A stretch of DNA of 64,000 bases from Verpa conica (lineage: Eukaryota > Ascomycota > Pezizomycetes > Pezizales > Morchellaceae): NCBI GenBank assembly GCA_033030425.1, contig JAUFSD010000011.1:1598799-1662798 (forward strand), written 5' to 3'. Positions 1 through 11,756 of the stretch are shown piece after piece. The position numbers and the translations under genes were made by a program. The notes under the pieces were generated by a model that saw only the letters and a list, made by a program, of their open reading frames with translations, did no database searches and was not told the origin of the DNA. Position 1 is the first letter of the stretch. Each line of letters starts with the position of its first letter.

Positions 1-1462
1 CCGTCGGCCGGTATGTATTGTATGGGATCCAGCTATACGAGTACCCTTATGTTCCAGATACGAGCATTCTCTATAGGCATCTACGCACAAACATCCTGTG
101 GGCCCTGGCGAGCTGGAGCTATCAACGTACAGTAGTAACCAACCGTTGTATGTATTGCAAGGATAGAATGACTAAGCATTCTCTATGACTTACTACTACC
201 CGCTATAGAATTATCACACACATCCATAAGTGGACCAAATCTCAAAGTATCAAGGCGTCGATTTCAATTGAACTGTAGGGTATAAAAATAGCAGGCCTCA
301 TGTTACTCTCTACCGACTGAAATCGAATATTATCTTATTACTACCCCCTTCGTGCATGAATGGATATCTCCCACATGATATCCACCCCATTACTAATGAG
401 GGTCTGTTTCTTCCGCCGGTTCGACACTGTTCTTGTGTGGTACCAAAGGCGACCGGTCATGGAATATCACTTGCTACACCGAGCCTGAGGCAAAGCGTCA
501 TAGCATCCTACACGGAGATGGGTAATTTCCCAATATGCGGATATCTCATAATATTGTCGTATCCCTATACGACCAAGAAAGCTGGTCCTATCTTTAAACA
601 CTAACCCATACCTAATATGTGGTACTCCCATCTCTAGTTCCATATCACCTCACAAATCATAAATCATGGGCTCGTCAATAAGAGAGTCATCGGAGATAGT
701 AGAATATACAATTGACATCTTCGTTGTTTGAGTGTTTAGCGGCCATTGTAGTAGAGGCCTTAACTATAGAATTTTAGGGATATGTAACTACGGGAAAGTG
801 TTACAAGTGTCATTGTATTAACGCAGTCCTAGGCTTATATGGAAAAGGTTGCATCAACCCCGCATACTAAAGCTACCCCAGACTTTGTTAGTGCTCCACC
901 ATCTCTTCTCGAAGAAAACAATGGGAAACATGATTCCTTACATTTGGGCCTTTTAATTGCCCCTCACATTCTCGGTGTACTAATATTGGCCAAGGGCCGA
1001 CTTTATTCGAGGCCTATACCATTCGCGCAAACCAAGGCCCATGCTTACTTTGCCGAGAATAACAAGCATCAATTGGTCCTGAGCTTCAGGCGGGTATTTA
1101 TCTATTAAAAAGAAATATAGGTGCGTTTGAAATTTGGCTGAGCCTTATCGTGACTTATGGTTGGAAATCAGGTTGTCATAGAGTTGACACATACATTCAG
1201 ATTGAGGCTGACTCATATGTTGTGGTGAGGACACTACTTAAAGATAGTTGTTTGACTACTTTATAGTCTATCACTTGTTATAGTTTTGATCCTATCTTTT
1301 ATCTCGTCTGCCTCTGTGAGTCCTTGTATCTCCTAACTTGCCTCCGTCTCGTCTCTCAGCCTGTTCCTCGTGGGATTCTTGAATTCCTTACCCGACCCAT
1401 GCCCTTGCCTACGGCTACAGCAACTAGTAATTGTGCGTAGTAGTATCAACTCTAACATAATA
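1..1462. other. Spacer without a convincing gene
   Basis: AT-rich sequence. A TATA-like box (TATAAAAA, about 281-288) lies about 75 bp before an ATG at 356 that opens an 82-codon frame ending at 604. That layout is promoter-like, but the peptide has no recognisable domain, signal peptide or composition bias. A second open frame of 89 codons (839-1108) is equally unconvincing. Nothing else is seen. Confidence 0.4.
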
Positions 1463-2672
1463 ATGTCTAGCCCCCCTCCACAATCTAGGGGCACTATAAT
1501 CATTGATAGAATTGCGGGCGTCAAGTGGACGCCGGAAGAAGAGACTGCACTTCTTTACTATCGGGTGTACCATGGCCGAAGGAACCGATCTGACCCATGG
1601 ACCGCTATCCAAGCATCGATGCGGGAAAGATTTCACCAAGAGAGATCCATATACTCTTTACAGAGCAAGTTTAAGGAGTTGTGTACTAAGCATGGTCTCG
1701 GATCCGAGGCGACTACTGGAGACGCGAGTACTGGGGGTACGGTTACTGGGGGCGCGAGTACAGGGGGAGCCAGTACCGGGGGAGCGAGTACCGGAGGAGC
1801 GAGCACTGGGGGGGCGAGCACTGGGGGCGCAAGTAATGTGGGGGATGGGGGCTCGAGTGCTGGAGGCTCTAGTGTAGGGGGAGCGAGTGTGGGCGGGGCT
1901 AGTGTTGGGGGGGCGAGTGTGGGTGGCGGTGTCAGTACTGGGGATGCGAGCAGTGCGGACGCGAGCACCGGGGACGGGAGTTATGCGGGTGCGGATGCGG
2001 GCACTGTCTATGATGAAGAAAAGGTCTTTTCATACCTGAAGACAAAGGAAGCAACCAGTGTGTTCCCCATTGGCCTGTAAGTTGATTGCTGGATTCTCCC
2101 GGTCCCGTACACTGGTATATGGCTAACGCGGCCACCAACGCCGCTCCAGGCCGGCCCGCTGGCCCGCCGACGCCCAGGATCTAACATTCTTCCCGCGAAT
2201 CGGTGGCGGCGGGCATCTTCAACTCCAACACACCCCCACTCCCAGCGGTGGCATGAAGCTCGCCCCTGCAAAGCAAGCACAACATCCACTACTAAGTTCG
2301 GTCTCCCGCAACACGGGGGGAGGCAATGTGGGCGGGGGCGGCAACGTGAGCGGGGGATCGACACAGAGTCGCGGCTATCAACATCATGTATCACGGGGCC
2401 GTGAGTGGTATTGGCCTTCGGGTACATGCTCTCACTTCCGGTGTATGTGCGTGCAAATGACTAACGTTGATAGTACTCCAGTGTACTCAGCGCCGGCTAC
2501 AGCAAGAGTGGCAAAACAGTCTGAACGGCCCGCTCCGATCCCTCAGACCTATCCTTCCTCGGCCGTCTCCTCAAATCTCCATGCCCGTCAAACTCACGAT
2601 AACTGCCAAAGCAATTGGAAAATCAGTTGTCCGCCTCCTCCAATGAAACCACGCACAGGGGGCGGCGGGTGA
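1463..2672 (+). CDS. Myb/SANT-like domain protein with GGAST repeat tract
   Basis: Proposed exons are 1463-2076, 2150-2421 and 2482-2672 (358 aa). The ATG at 1463 is chosen because the Myb-like region follows directly; an in-frame ATG at 1370 adds residues that look non-coding. Residues about 20-80 read as a Myb/SANT or trihelix-like fold: conserved W in KWTPEEE, an aromatic YYR, W in PWTAIQ and a basic last helix. Such domains bind DNA, so a nuclear role is inferred. It is followed by about 20 pentapeptide repeats of the type GGAST or GGASV, then a short conventional segment. Intron 1 has donor GTAAGT, branch GCTAACG and acceptor CTCCAG. Intron 2 (GTACAT...GACTAAC...CTCCAG) keeps the frame, but a donor GTATGT about 20 bp later would give a different C-terminus. 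The last exon is therefore uncertain. Confidence 0.55.
1730..1945 (+). repeat. 15-bp coding minisatellite (GGAST/GGASV)
   Basis: A tandem GC-rich repeat with a 15-bp period inside the Myb-like gene encodes runs of Gly-Gly-Ala-Ser-Thr and then Gly-Gly-Ala-Ser-Val. The period is a multiple of three, so unit gain or loss would not break the frame. The tract is probably a disordered linker and length-variable between strains. Confidence 0.75.
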
Positions 2673-3519
2673 CTAGTTATATCCCAGGGAACGGCTAGAG
2701 ATGACATGGATTCTGTCTCCTCCAGGGCAGAATCTACTCCTAAATATTTACTACTTTTGTTCTACCCTCTTTCCTCCATCAACGAACGGCTTGCAATCTT
2801 CAACCTTATACATACTTACTCTCAAAGCTAGTGACATTGATCGGGTTCTACAGAGAGGGACAGGCCGTCATCTCCAGTATCCTGTTGGTAATCAGCGTCA
2901 AGAGAGTGTCTATGATGTTATTGGGCACCGGAATATGCTGTTGGCCGTGGGTCATTCCCGATAGAGTCAAGACGACTGTGTAGGGGGGAGGAGAGACCAA
3001 AGTAGGAGAAACGGCTAGTATAGGGATGGTTGAGCCTAATACTTAGGTAGTGAGGGGGTTGGTACCCGGAGTAGGCAGATAGTGAGATAATTGTAAATCT
3101 AGCAAATAGCAGAATAAAATAAGGACGCCGGGGTAATTAGACGTATGTGTGGGGGGGTTTGGACCAGTATAGTTAAAATGACCGCATAGTGAAAAGCTAT
3201 GAATGGATAGATTAAATGATAGACTACCCCGTTCTGCTGCCCAGTGCCCTGTAATTTATTATAAAACATCAAGGGATAAAAGATATGAAAATGGTAAAGT
3301 AAACCCTAACCCTTCATCACGTGATATCCACCTCCTCCGAGTGATATCTGGTGAACAACATCATAACCGCTGTCATCTTGACCGGCGGTGAAGCAGTCGA
3401 CCTCTGGTAAGATTTCTTCCCCCCACTGACAGCAAGATATACCATAGGAAACCAGCACACAATTAGCCAACTGCAGTTTCGCCTGGGCCATCACAATCTA
3501 TATTCGCTTCTAGACAGAT
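2673..3519. other. Spacer with telobox and CACGTG
   Basis: No supported gene. At 3304-3313 lies a telomere-like CCCTAACCCT, and five bases later a CACGTG E-box (3318-3323). The same two motifs occur close together again at 26226 and 26262. The rest is AT-rich with no visible structure. Confidence 0.5.
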
Positions 3520-6500
3520 CTACGCTCCCGTGTGGATAAAAGGCGCCCACAGAATCGGTTGTCTCGGATATCTGTCGCGTAGTCTTTTTACCGCATAGTG
3601 GAATGAAGCTCCGACCTTTCGGTGACCTCCATCATCCTCGTCAATCTCACGGCTTTCGAAGAGGGAGCTGTAGAAATCAGTTGCAACCTTCTGACAAGCA
3701 GTATCATTTGATGACCATTGGGTTGCAAGTACATGGCTAAAACCTGCAAGCTGGAATCCACTGGCAATATAGATTGACTCGTCAGCTAGTTCGTCTGAAG
3801 CATTCTTTGCAGTTGAGCAAGCGGAGAGATACGCGATCTGCGCGTTCTTGAGGTTTGATTCTGATATAGATTTAACTGTCAATTTATCCACTGCTCCAGA
3901 TGCCGTTTGGAGGAGTAAGTGACTTTCAGAAGGTTTTAGGCGATTAGACAGACCATGGCAGGCAAAGTGGATAGCATGGTACGACGGAAGTGCTATCAGG
4001 ACGTCGGGTGAAGTTGGATGGTCCATTCGAGTTGTACGAGATTTCCCTTCAGCAATCGTCATGATTTTATCAACCTCCACCGTAGCGTTCTCGAGTGGAG
4101 GATGATCTGGAGTGGTAGGCATGCTGACAAGTAGGAGCTGGGATTCGGACATCGGTTTGAGCTTTCTCTCACGGGCATATGAGAGAGACTTGACAGTTGG
4201 GGTATAAGAGGAGATAACATGGCTAACGGTATTCCGGGTTGATCCAGGCGAGTGATCACCGGCAGCATGAAAAGGTGCTGTCGCTAGTGGTCCGACACCG
4301 ATCCACCAGACCTGTGGCAGGTTACTAATAGCAGGTCCAAATTTTAATGCCTGGAGAACCGGTTCCACTGCAACATCCCATAGCCATAGAAGCAGTTCTC
4401 CAAGTTTTTCATTTCTCGCTTTGTATGTATTACGCTTGCCCCGAACAAGCTCAACTATCTGGCTCATCTTTTCTTTGGCTGATGAGTAGACCAGCTTCGG
4501 GAGTGCCAATCCTTGTATGGCAGATTTCGTGACAATGATGGCATCACTTCGTAGTTCCGTAGTATTCATAATAACAATTGGGCCATTACTTGCTAAAGTC
4601 ATTAGGTTAGACGAATGACCGGGCAGCTGAAACCCTTCGAAGCCGGGGAGATCGCGGATAAGTAGTAGTGTTTCATCTAGTTCCTGAATTACTTCACGAC
4701 GACGCCCCGGCTTGTCTCCCTCTTTCACTTCCCGGACTGATGCGGAATCAACCTCCATCCGGAGATCGTAAAATCGTTTGGAAAGGATCGGGTGCTTCAG
4801 TTCAAGCTCTGAGAGATCGTTCCTGCAGTCGATAACATGGCCCATAATTATTCCTCTACCAAGTTCTAATAGTCTGAGGCAGTATGAGGCTTCTTGCCCT
4901 GCTTGAAAGGCCGTAGAGACTGTTTCTGCCGCAAGTCTAGAGAAATCGGATAACCGGTATTCCTGATCGTCTTGGCGTAGAGACCGTGGGCTTAATTTTG
5001 GAAGCATCCTAACAGCATCCTCAAGAAGAGAACTTGACTCTGCCCACCGCTTTTTCGTTGCAAGGAGCTGGGCGGCCATACGGGCTGCCTTGATCCTGCT
5101 ATTTGGAGGCGACACCTGAGAGTACCAAGCTTCGTAAAGACTGTGGAGAATGAAATTAAAGTCTCGAAGGGATTTCATCTGGAGATACCGGAGGGTGACT
5201 ATTTGTGCTTGACCATATAACATAGCTGCTCTGTTGGGATTTTCTGAGGGTGTTGCAGCGACGGCATCCGCAATGCTATTGATACCCTTTTCAAGGTCTG
5301 TAGGATTCCCCAACCGCTGATACCTCTGCTTTAGATAGCTACCAAGGTTTAAAAGTGTTTTTGCCCTCCCCGGACTGTTTGGAGGTGATATACTAATCGC
5401 CATTTCAGTCCATAAGATGGCCATCTCAAGGTCCACGGGTACTTCTGTCTCATCGTATCTTGCTTTAATCATGACACCAAGGTTGGTGTAGCTTGAGGGT
5501 TGGAGGATTGCTGATGTAACCTTGGCAGCCTCTTCGCTCCACTTGATTGCTCTCTGGAGGTCTTCTTGGTCTTTCAGCTGCTCATACCTCGCATACAATA
5601 TCGTAGCTAGGGTTCCTGACATTTCTGCTCGACGAGGGCTGTCGATGGGTACTAATGCTAGACCCCGCTCAGCCGATATAATGGCCTTCTGGAGGTCTTC
5701 CATGTCTCCCAAGTATCCGTACCTCATAGCAAGCGCTGAGGCAAGGGTTGTGAATGAACTCGCTCGGTCAATCCACCTAAGATATACTGCTGTAACCGAC
5801 TCTTCAGCGCATTTGATAGCCTGCTCGAGATCTCCAGAGTCTCCTAGCCTTCCGTACCTAGTCATAAGCATTTTTCCTAGGCCATCAAGCATTGACCCTC
5901 GATTAGGATTTCCTGTCAATGTCGCAGTGATCGCATCTCCCATGAATCTAATGGCCTCTTCGAGATCCTCAAGTGTTCCTAGTTGTTTAAATCTCATCTC
6001 AAGCATTGTGCTGAGGTTATTGAATAGGATTGCACTTTTAGGGCTGGAAGTTGGTGTTGACAAAACTCCCTCTCTAGCCAACCCGATCGCCTTGTCAAGA
6101 TCCTCCAGCGCGCCTAACCGCTCAAATCGTGCCCTCACCATGTTACCAAGGTTATTGACCATTGGGACCCTCTCAGAACTTCTGGGTGATGTTACTTCAA
6201 TGGCCCCTGCGGTCAGTGTGATTGCTTTCTCGAGGTCCGAAATATTTCTCGACTGCGTATATCTTGTGTTAAGTGCTGAGGCCAGATTCCCGGACCTATG
6301 TACTCGAGCGGGACTACCAAGGGGCGTTGCCGTGACAGCTTTTTCAGCCCACATAATACCTTCTTCAAGATCCTCGAGCGTTTCCAAGCTTTCAAACCGC
6401 ATCGTAAGCATTGTGCCCAATGAGTCAAACATGTGGCCTGGGTCGTGGATATCGGGAGAATCTGTTGTGATTGCGTCTCTTACGAGCTTGATAGCCTGCT

Positions 6501-8540
6501 GAAGATCCTCCATAACTCCGAGTTCCTTATACCTCGACTCAAGCATTCTACCCAACCTGGTAGACATGACTGCCCACTCAGCGCTCATAGGAGGGAGTGC
6601 TAGGATTGTATTTTCCGTGTATTTAATAGCCTGTTGAAGGTCGTCTATGTCTCCCAATTGAGTATACCTCGCATAGAGTAGTTTGAGAAGGTTGGATGAT
6701 ATGTTCCCCTTATGAGGGTCGCTAGGAGGTATTACTACCAATGCATTTTTGGTCAGTCTGATAGCCTGCTGAAGATCCTCCAGGGCTTCCAAATGTTCAT
6801 ATCTTTCTAATAGCATTCCGCCGAGGTTGGCGGACATTCTGGCTGTATCAGTATGTGTAGGAGGCATTGCTGACACTGCCTCCTCCACAGACTTTACCGC
6901 CTGTTGAAGGTCCTCTATATCACCGAGTTGTGTAAACCTCCTGTGAAGTAGTAGGCCCAGATTTCCATAAATACTGGCCCGATCGACCGTAGGGGTTGTT
7001 GTCGCGATTATCTCTCTACTCCAGTGAATAGCCCCCTCCAGGCATTCAAAGGTTCCGAATTGATCATACCGTTCTTTTAGCATTACCACGAGATTCCTAA
7101 GCATAGTTGCTCGATTAGGGTTGCTCGGATGAACTATTACAAGTATATCTTCAGTCCATTTAATGGCTTGTTGGAAGTCCTCCAGTACCCCCGCTTGCTG
7201 ATACCTGCAATAATACTGTTCCGCCAACTTCGACATGAACATTCCACGGTCGTCGGTACTGTGCGTTATCACTGGGATTGTTTCCTGGATCCAGCTAATG
7301 AGGATATCCAAATCGTGAGGCTCTCGCGTTCTACTGTACCTTTCTTCAAGAAGCTTAACCAGAACAGCTCGAGAACTCCACTGTTCTTTGTCTGAACCCA
7401 CGGGATCAACCAGTCCTTCAGCTACCATAATGGCGCTATCAAGATACTCAGCATCGCCGGTCGCGGTAAAAGCGTTGTGGAGCGTATCAACGATCGAAGG
7501 TTCTGTCTCTTCGTTTATTATCCTTCCATCCGGAACCTGAGGTGGAGTTCGGTTTGATGTATTGCTATGGGGGATTGTGTCTTGTATGTTATCCCTTTGT
7601 CTCACAGCGAGCGTATTAACCTCTAATATTCGTGCTACCTGGCTACTGTGGGGGACTTACAGTTTGGTTTTCTTAGGCACTTCCGCATTTTTGATCTTCA
7701 GCATATAATCCAACATCGGCTTTATCCCTTCCTCTGTTTCAGCCAGCTCCTGAGCCATTCCTATAGAGCTATCCAAGTAATCCATATCATTCGTCTCTAT
7801 GAACACGTTATAGAGTGTTTGAATGGTCTCCCCTGACTCCCTTCCTTCCTCACTAATCTGGACCATCACAGGTACAGTGTTATTCTGTAGACTACGGTTA
7901 CTCCGGTCAGTCTCTAGACAGATGACATTGTCAGGATATGTTTCTTACATATTCGACCCTAGTCGCTGGGCCTCTTTTTTTCGCACATCTCGGTCTGCTA
8001 GCATGTGGTTCAATAGTGGCTGGATGCCTTTGTCTTTAAGTGCTAGTTCTTCAGCCTTCTCGATTGCTCTGTTGAGGTAATCGGGGTCTCCGGAGCCAAG
8101 AAATAGGTTGAGATAGTTCTGAATAATCACCGCGGACTCTCTACTTGTGGCAGCAAGCTGGGTTGGTATGCATAAAGGCTCAGCCCCCATACTATCCGCT
8201 GCGAGATCCTTTCCGTGGCCCCTGCATCCTCAGTTCAACTTAGTGTCTATGAATCTCAAAGCTTGCCCAGGGTTTGTGCCGTACGTATTTTTCTGCTCAT
8301 GATTTTCCACACCCGTAATCTTATTTCTAGCCTCCCGAAGACTCTCTAATATCGGTAAGATGCCCTTGTCTGTTAGAGCCAGTTCCTCAGACAGTCGAAT
8401 AGCGTGGTGTAGGTAATCGATTTCGCCAGTCGTATAAAACATGTTTCGAAATTTCTGAATGGTCTCCGCATCGTCTCTACTTGACAAGGATAGCTGTGTC
8501 GTGATCACAGGTTGGTCGGAGGTGTCCTTGCCTCTATTGA
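3520..8540 (-). CDS. TPR-CHAT caspase-like protease (5' end unresolved)
   Basis: The main exon, 7600-3520, encodes about 1360 residues: roughly 17 tetratricopeptide-like repeats of about 44 aa (recurring RY..LG...DL..AI), then a C-terminal CHAT domain. The caspase-type dyad is present: His in HFACHG (near residue 1217 of this exon) and Cys in LSACST (near 1263). CHAT is a separase/caspase-type protease fold; TPRs usually sense a partner and gate the protease. Three upstream exons (8540-8285, 8221-7949, 7891-7661) join it through phase-matched introns 8222-8284, 7892-7948 and 7601-7660 (donors GTACGG, GTAAGA, GTAAGT). Each carries one copy of a module ETIQ.L.N.F...D.DYL..AI..A.ELA, also found at the start of the main exon, so the protein has at least four copies and about 1612 aa. 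No start codon is in frame in the first exon; an ATG at 8588 opens MKKKLTLLLEKGKVLQ in another frame. Cytosolic role in non-self recognition or cell death is inferred. Confidence 0.85.
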
Positions 8541-8691
8541 CTGTAGAACCTTCCCTTTTTCAAGTAGCAAAGTCAGTTTTTTCTTCATCTCGTTAAACGG
8601 GGCCAAAGACCTACATGGAGCCTAAAATTCTAGTGCGAGATAGTTTTAGTATGCTTTGGTGTCCTGAGCCCACTACTGATGCGGGAACGAT

Positions 8692-8703
8692 TATATTTAT
8701 ACT
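8692..8703 (-). promoter_or_regulatory. TATA-like box upstream of the CHAT gene
   Basis: On the minus strand TATAAATATAA lies about 105 bp before the ATG at 8588. The position suits transcription of the CHAT gene. It supports a gene start near 8600-8660, but the first coding exon could not be connected in frame. Confidence 0.35.
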
Positions 8704-9929
8704 ATAATGGGGGAGCTTCGATGGGGCAGTGCTCTATATCAGTAATCCGCCGGATCCCGGAAGGGCCCAGCAGCGAGGTACCTACTGCTGATTGAGTGAT
8801 GGACAGTCAGATCTATATTATATCGAGTATGAAACAAAGTGCTTGGCAGAGTCTTGGCAAGAGTAGACTTAGACTGGAAGCGCCTCGAAGTCTGATTACT
8901 CTCAGTGCATGTCATGAACGCTTATGTAAGCGGTGTCTTGGCATAGTCACTGGCATAGAAATTGTTTCGTTTCCTTTTGTTTCTAGACTATCATCATCAA
9001 ATATAACTCGCTTTCAGTCTTTTATGAAAATTTGTCCTATAATGAGATAATCACCAGCAGTAATCATAACAGTGCAACTATGCACACTTTTGTTGTAACT
9101 GATCGACGTCTTCGGCAATAGACACCTGTTATACTGGACGACCAGCCTCATGCATTCCATCCGAGATACACAAATTTGAGAGTCAGAAAGCTAAAAAATA
9201 ATAGGATATAATACTGTAAAGCTAGCTCAGTGTCAACCCGACTTGACTCGGTTCAGCCCGGTAAAAGCGACCGAAAAGACGCTCCAATTCTGATCAAATG
9301 GAAGTTCACCCTGTATGTATGTATTATTTATCGTCCGTCTAGAAACACTCCTAGCTACGCAAAATCCCTGATTTGACTAGAAAATCGATACAGTATCATG
9401 GTTGGAGTTGAGAGAATTGAGTGTAGCTGACAAGACGGCCAAGGGGCTCCGCACAGCAGGGGAGAAACGTGATCGCCGCGCAGAATGAGATAGTCGTGTT
9501 TATACCAATCCTAATATGAGGAGTACAGGGTCCCCAACCCAATTTCTGCCTATTTGAACATTCCTATTTCATTAAGGCATGCAAACATAGATGCAGTATA
9601 TGGATAACTGCTGACTAATGATGAGGCTCAATTCTGCCAGGGTCGCGCTGTAGACCGAAACAGAGCCGCACGGAAACACCCGCAGAGCCTCATTCACTGA
9701 AAGTAATTCTACCGCCCTCTGTATTGCTCGATAGGGAACGGTTCATCCATTTTATCACAGTTACTCGTGTGACTATATATATGATCAAGCGACCGTGAGT
9801 TTTTTAGCTAATGTGAACAAGGTTTCAAAAGTTGACAGGTGGCTAGTTATGCCCATAACCCTCTATATAGCTATGGCCTTCTGACATCATCTGTCATTTA
9901 CTCTTCAGATCGTGCAACAATCCTTCACG
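8704..9929. other. Spacer without a gene
   Basis: AT-rich, no frame above background. A TATATATATG motif near 9773-9782 lies about 150 bp before the ATG at 9930 and may be the core promoter of the next gene. Confidence 0.4.
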
Positions 9930-10546
9930 ATGACTGCAACAGAGATTGCCTCTCTTACGATGAGTGCCATGGCAATCCCACCGACTATCTTCGACGTATT
10001 CGAACATCGAAGACAAAGTAACTGGAGACGCAAAAAGCTCCAAAGCGACGTTCAGGACGCGCTATGTCGGCTCGAGCGCAACATTGTACTATTAGATTGG
10101 CTAGAGATCAAGTTAACAATAACCATTAAGAATGCCGAGGACCCGGGCGGCGTCAAGGCCATAGCTGACGATGCTGCTGAAATACTATCTAGCAATCAAG
10201 CAGAATGTTTGAGGATCTTGAATAAATATCTGGCAGAGGAAGGGAGTCGGGGAGTTTTGGCAGACATGCTGGGCGGTTTAGTGAAGGAAACTGGAGAAGG
10301 TTTATGGGTGACCTTTTTGCTACACCGCCGATGATGAAGGACGAAGATGCGAAACTCTTTTTGCAAGCCTCAAAAAGGTGCTTTGTTGCCTTTGAAACCT
10401 TAGAAGGCGTATGGAGACTTTCTCCACAGCGCAAGACCGTAACCGACCTCTCGGGTACCCTCGAAGCTACCTTGAGTACAATTGAGACCGCAGCCAGGTA
10501 TGCAAGGGAATTACTAAAGGAAGAGAGGCGGGCGAAGGATAAATGA
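9930..10546 (+). pseudogene. Frame-broken helical protein, unrecognised
   Basis: Two overlapping frames look like one gene. The first runs from ATG 9930 (MTATEIASLTM) to a stop at 10334; the second is open from about 10304 to 10546 (GDLFATPPMMKDEDAKLFL to KEERRAKDK). Both are charged and helix-rich and read as a continuous protein of about 205 aa if the frame changes near 10300. The overlap is too short for an intron with a usable branch site, so a 1-base indel (real or a sequencing error) is the simplest reading. The N-terminal part (a short hydrophobic helix, then a basic stretch and long amphipathic helices) recalls the helical N-terminal domains of fungal NLR-like proteins, but I cannot assign the family. 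Confidence 0.5.
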
Positions 10547-10985
10547 TGCTATTAGTGTAATATTATGTTTTAGTAGATGTGTGAATTGAAATTATCTGAG
10601 TGCTTTTGCTACAAGAATCTGTTTCTCAAAACCCCGTTTTATCATTGATTGTGCCTATCTTATTCAAAGATTATCTTGCTTTTCTAAAATACCCATCATA
10701 CCGGGTTAGGATATCTAATACTCTGTCCTTATATTATCTACAATCTAGGTAGATTTGAGCACGCGGTAGAACGTACCTACGCCGTCGCTGGAGTATGGCG
10801 GACATTGGCCGATCCAGACGAGGTCATAGGCATGTAGGTATATGACATTGGGGCTTACCCCCTCCTCCAGGCATACTATGAAACTATCATTTATTACTTG
10901 CACTTATACATTTTACATTTATCCATGTGAGGGAGCGTATAGATGTTTCCTCGGATAGTGTTACATCGGTTAGAGACCATGTATT

Positions 10986-11349
10986 TGTTCTGGCCCGTTG
11001 GGGGGACGTCCCCTCAACGGGCAATCTTTTAGGTGCCCTACCCGTTGGAGGGACACCCATGGGGCGGACTAACAAAGTATAGCCTAATTAATACAGGCAC
11101 ACTCAAAAGAATAAGAATAATAGCTAGAAAATATGAATCTATCTTGGGCTATATTTGTGATTTTTTTGGATTTTATACTATGCTTTATAAAACTTGTAGG
11201 AGGCTGGAAGCTTTGTTCTGAGTGTTTTTTTGTAGCCAGGAGTTATTTTATGTTGTTATCCATACAGGGGACGTAGGCTGGCCCATATAGAGGACGTCCC
11301 TCCAACAGGTTGGCCCGTTGAGGGGACGTCCCCCCAACGGGCCAGAACA
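10986..11349. mobile_element. MITE with 37-bp perfect inverted ends
   Basis: Bases 10986-11022 and 11313-11349 are exact reverse complements (TGTTCTGGCCCGTT at the outer ends). Each end is itself nearly palindromic around GGGGACGTCCCC. A second inner pair occurs near 11041-11055 and 11295-11308 (CCGTTGGAGGGAC). The flanks carry TATT on both sides (10982-10985 and 11350-11353), a likely target-site duplication. The interior is AT-rich and non-coding. This is a non-autonomous DNA transposon of about 364 bp. Confidence 0.8.
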
Positions 11350-11619
11350 TATTTATGATTATTTCATTTATTCATACATTACTTAGAGCGGATTCTCCAG
11401 GGTTAGGGTTATATTCCTATCTCTCATGGTAATATTTGTTCTTTTTTCTTTAACTATATGATGACATAGAATACTCCGCTTCAATGAAGGTAAAAAGTTA
11501 AATAGCAGGGCCTCATACCTGGAAGACTTTATTGTCGCTTATCTTGCTTGTTCACGCCTCAACGCCGCACCCACAGAGTCATATTCCACCGGGGAATTGT
11601 GTGTGCCTTGTTGGACTAG

Positions 11620-11756
11620 GTACGCCTACGGGAGTAAGTCTCTGGATAGTGGTAGTGGTAGCACCATCTCTCACGGAAAATTATTGGCTGTTTCCTAGGC
11701 AAAACCTGTGCCACCACAGTCAGGTTTCCAGAGACTTACCCCCGCAGGCGTAGTAC
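11620..11756. mobile_element. Short MITE, complete copy
   Basis: Inverted ends at 11620-11646 and 11728-11756 share TACGCCTRCGGGRGTAAG followed by TCTCTGGA. The element is about 137 bp and non-coding. A TA lies at each edge, consistent with a Tc1/mariner-type target. A diverged second copy in opposite orientation is at 15170-15260. Confidence 0.75.

Noticed and set aside
356..604. 82-codon frame with a TATA-like box 75 bp upstream
   Set aside because: No domain, signal peptide or homology I recognise; listed only within the spacer note.
5522..6502. 326-codon plus-strand frame
   Set aside because: Exactly antisense to the TPR repeats of the CHAT gene; its regular composition is the shadow of those repeats.
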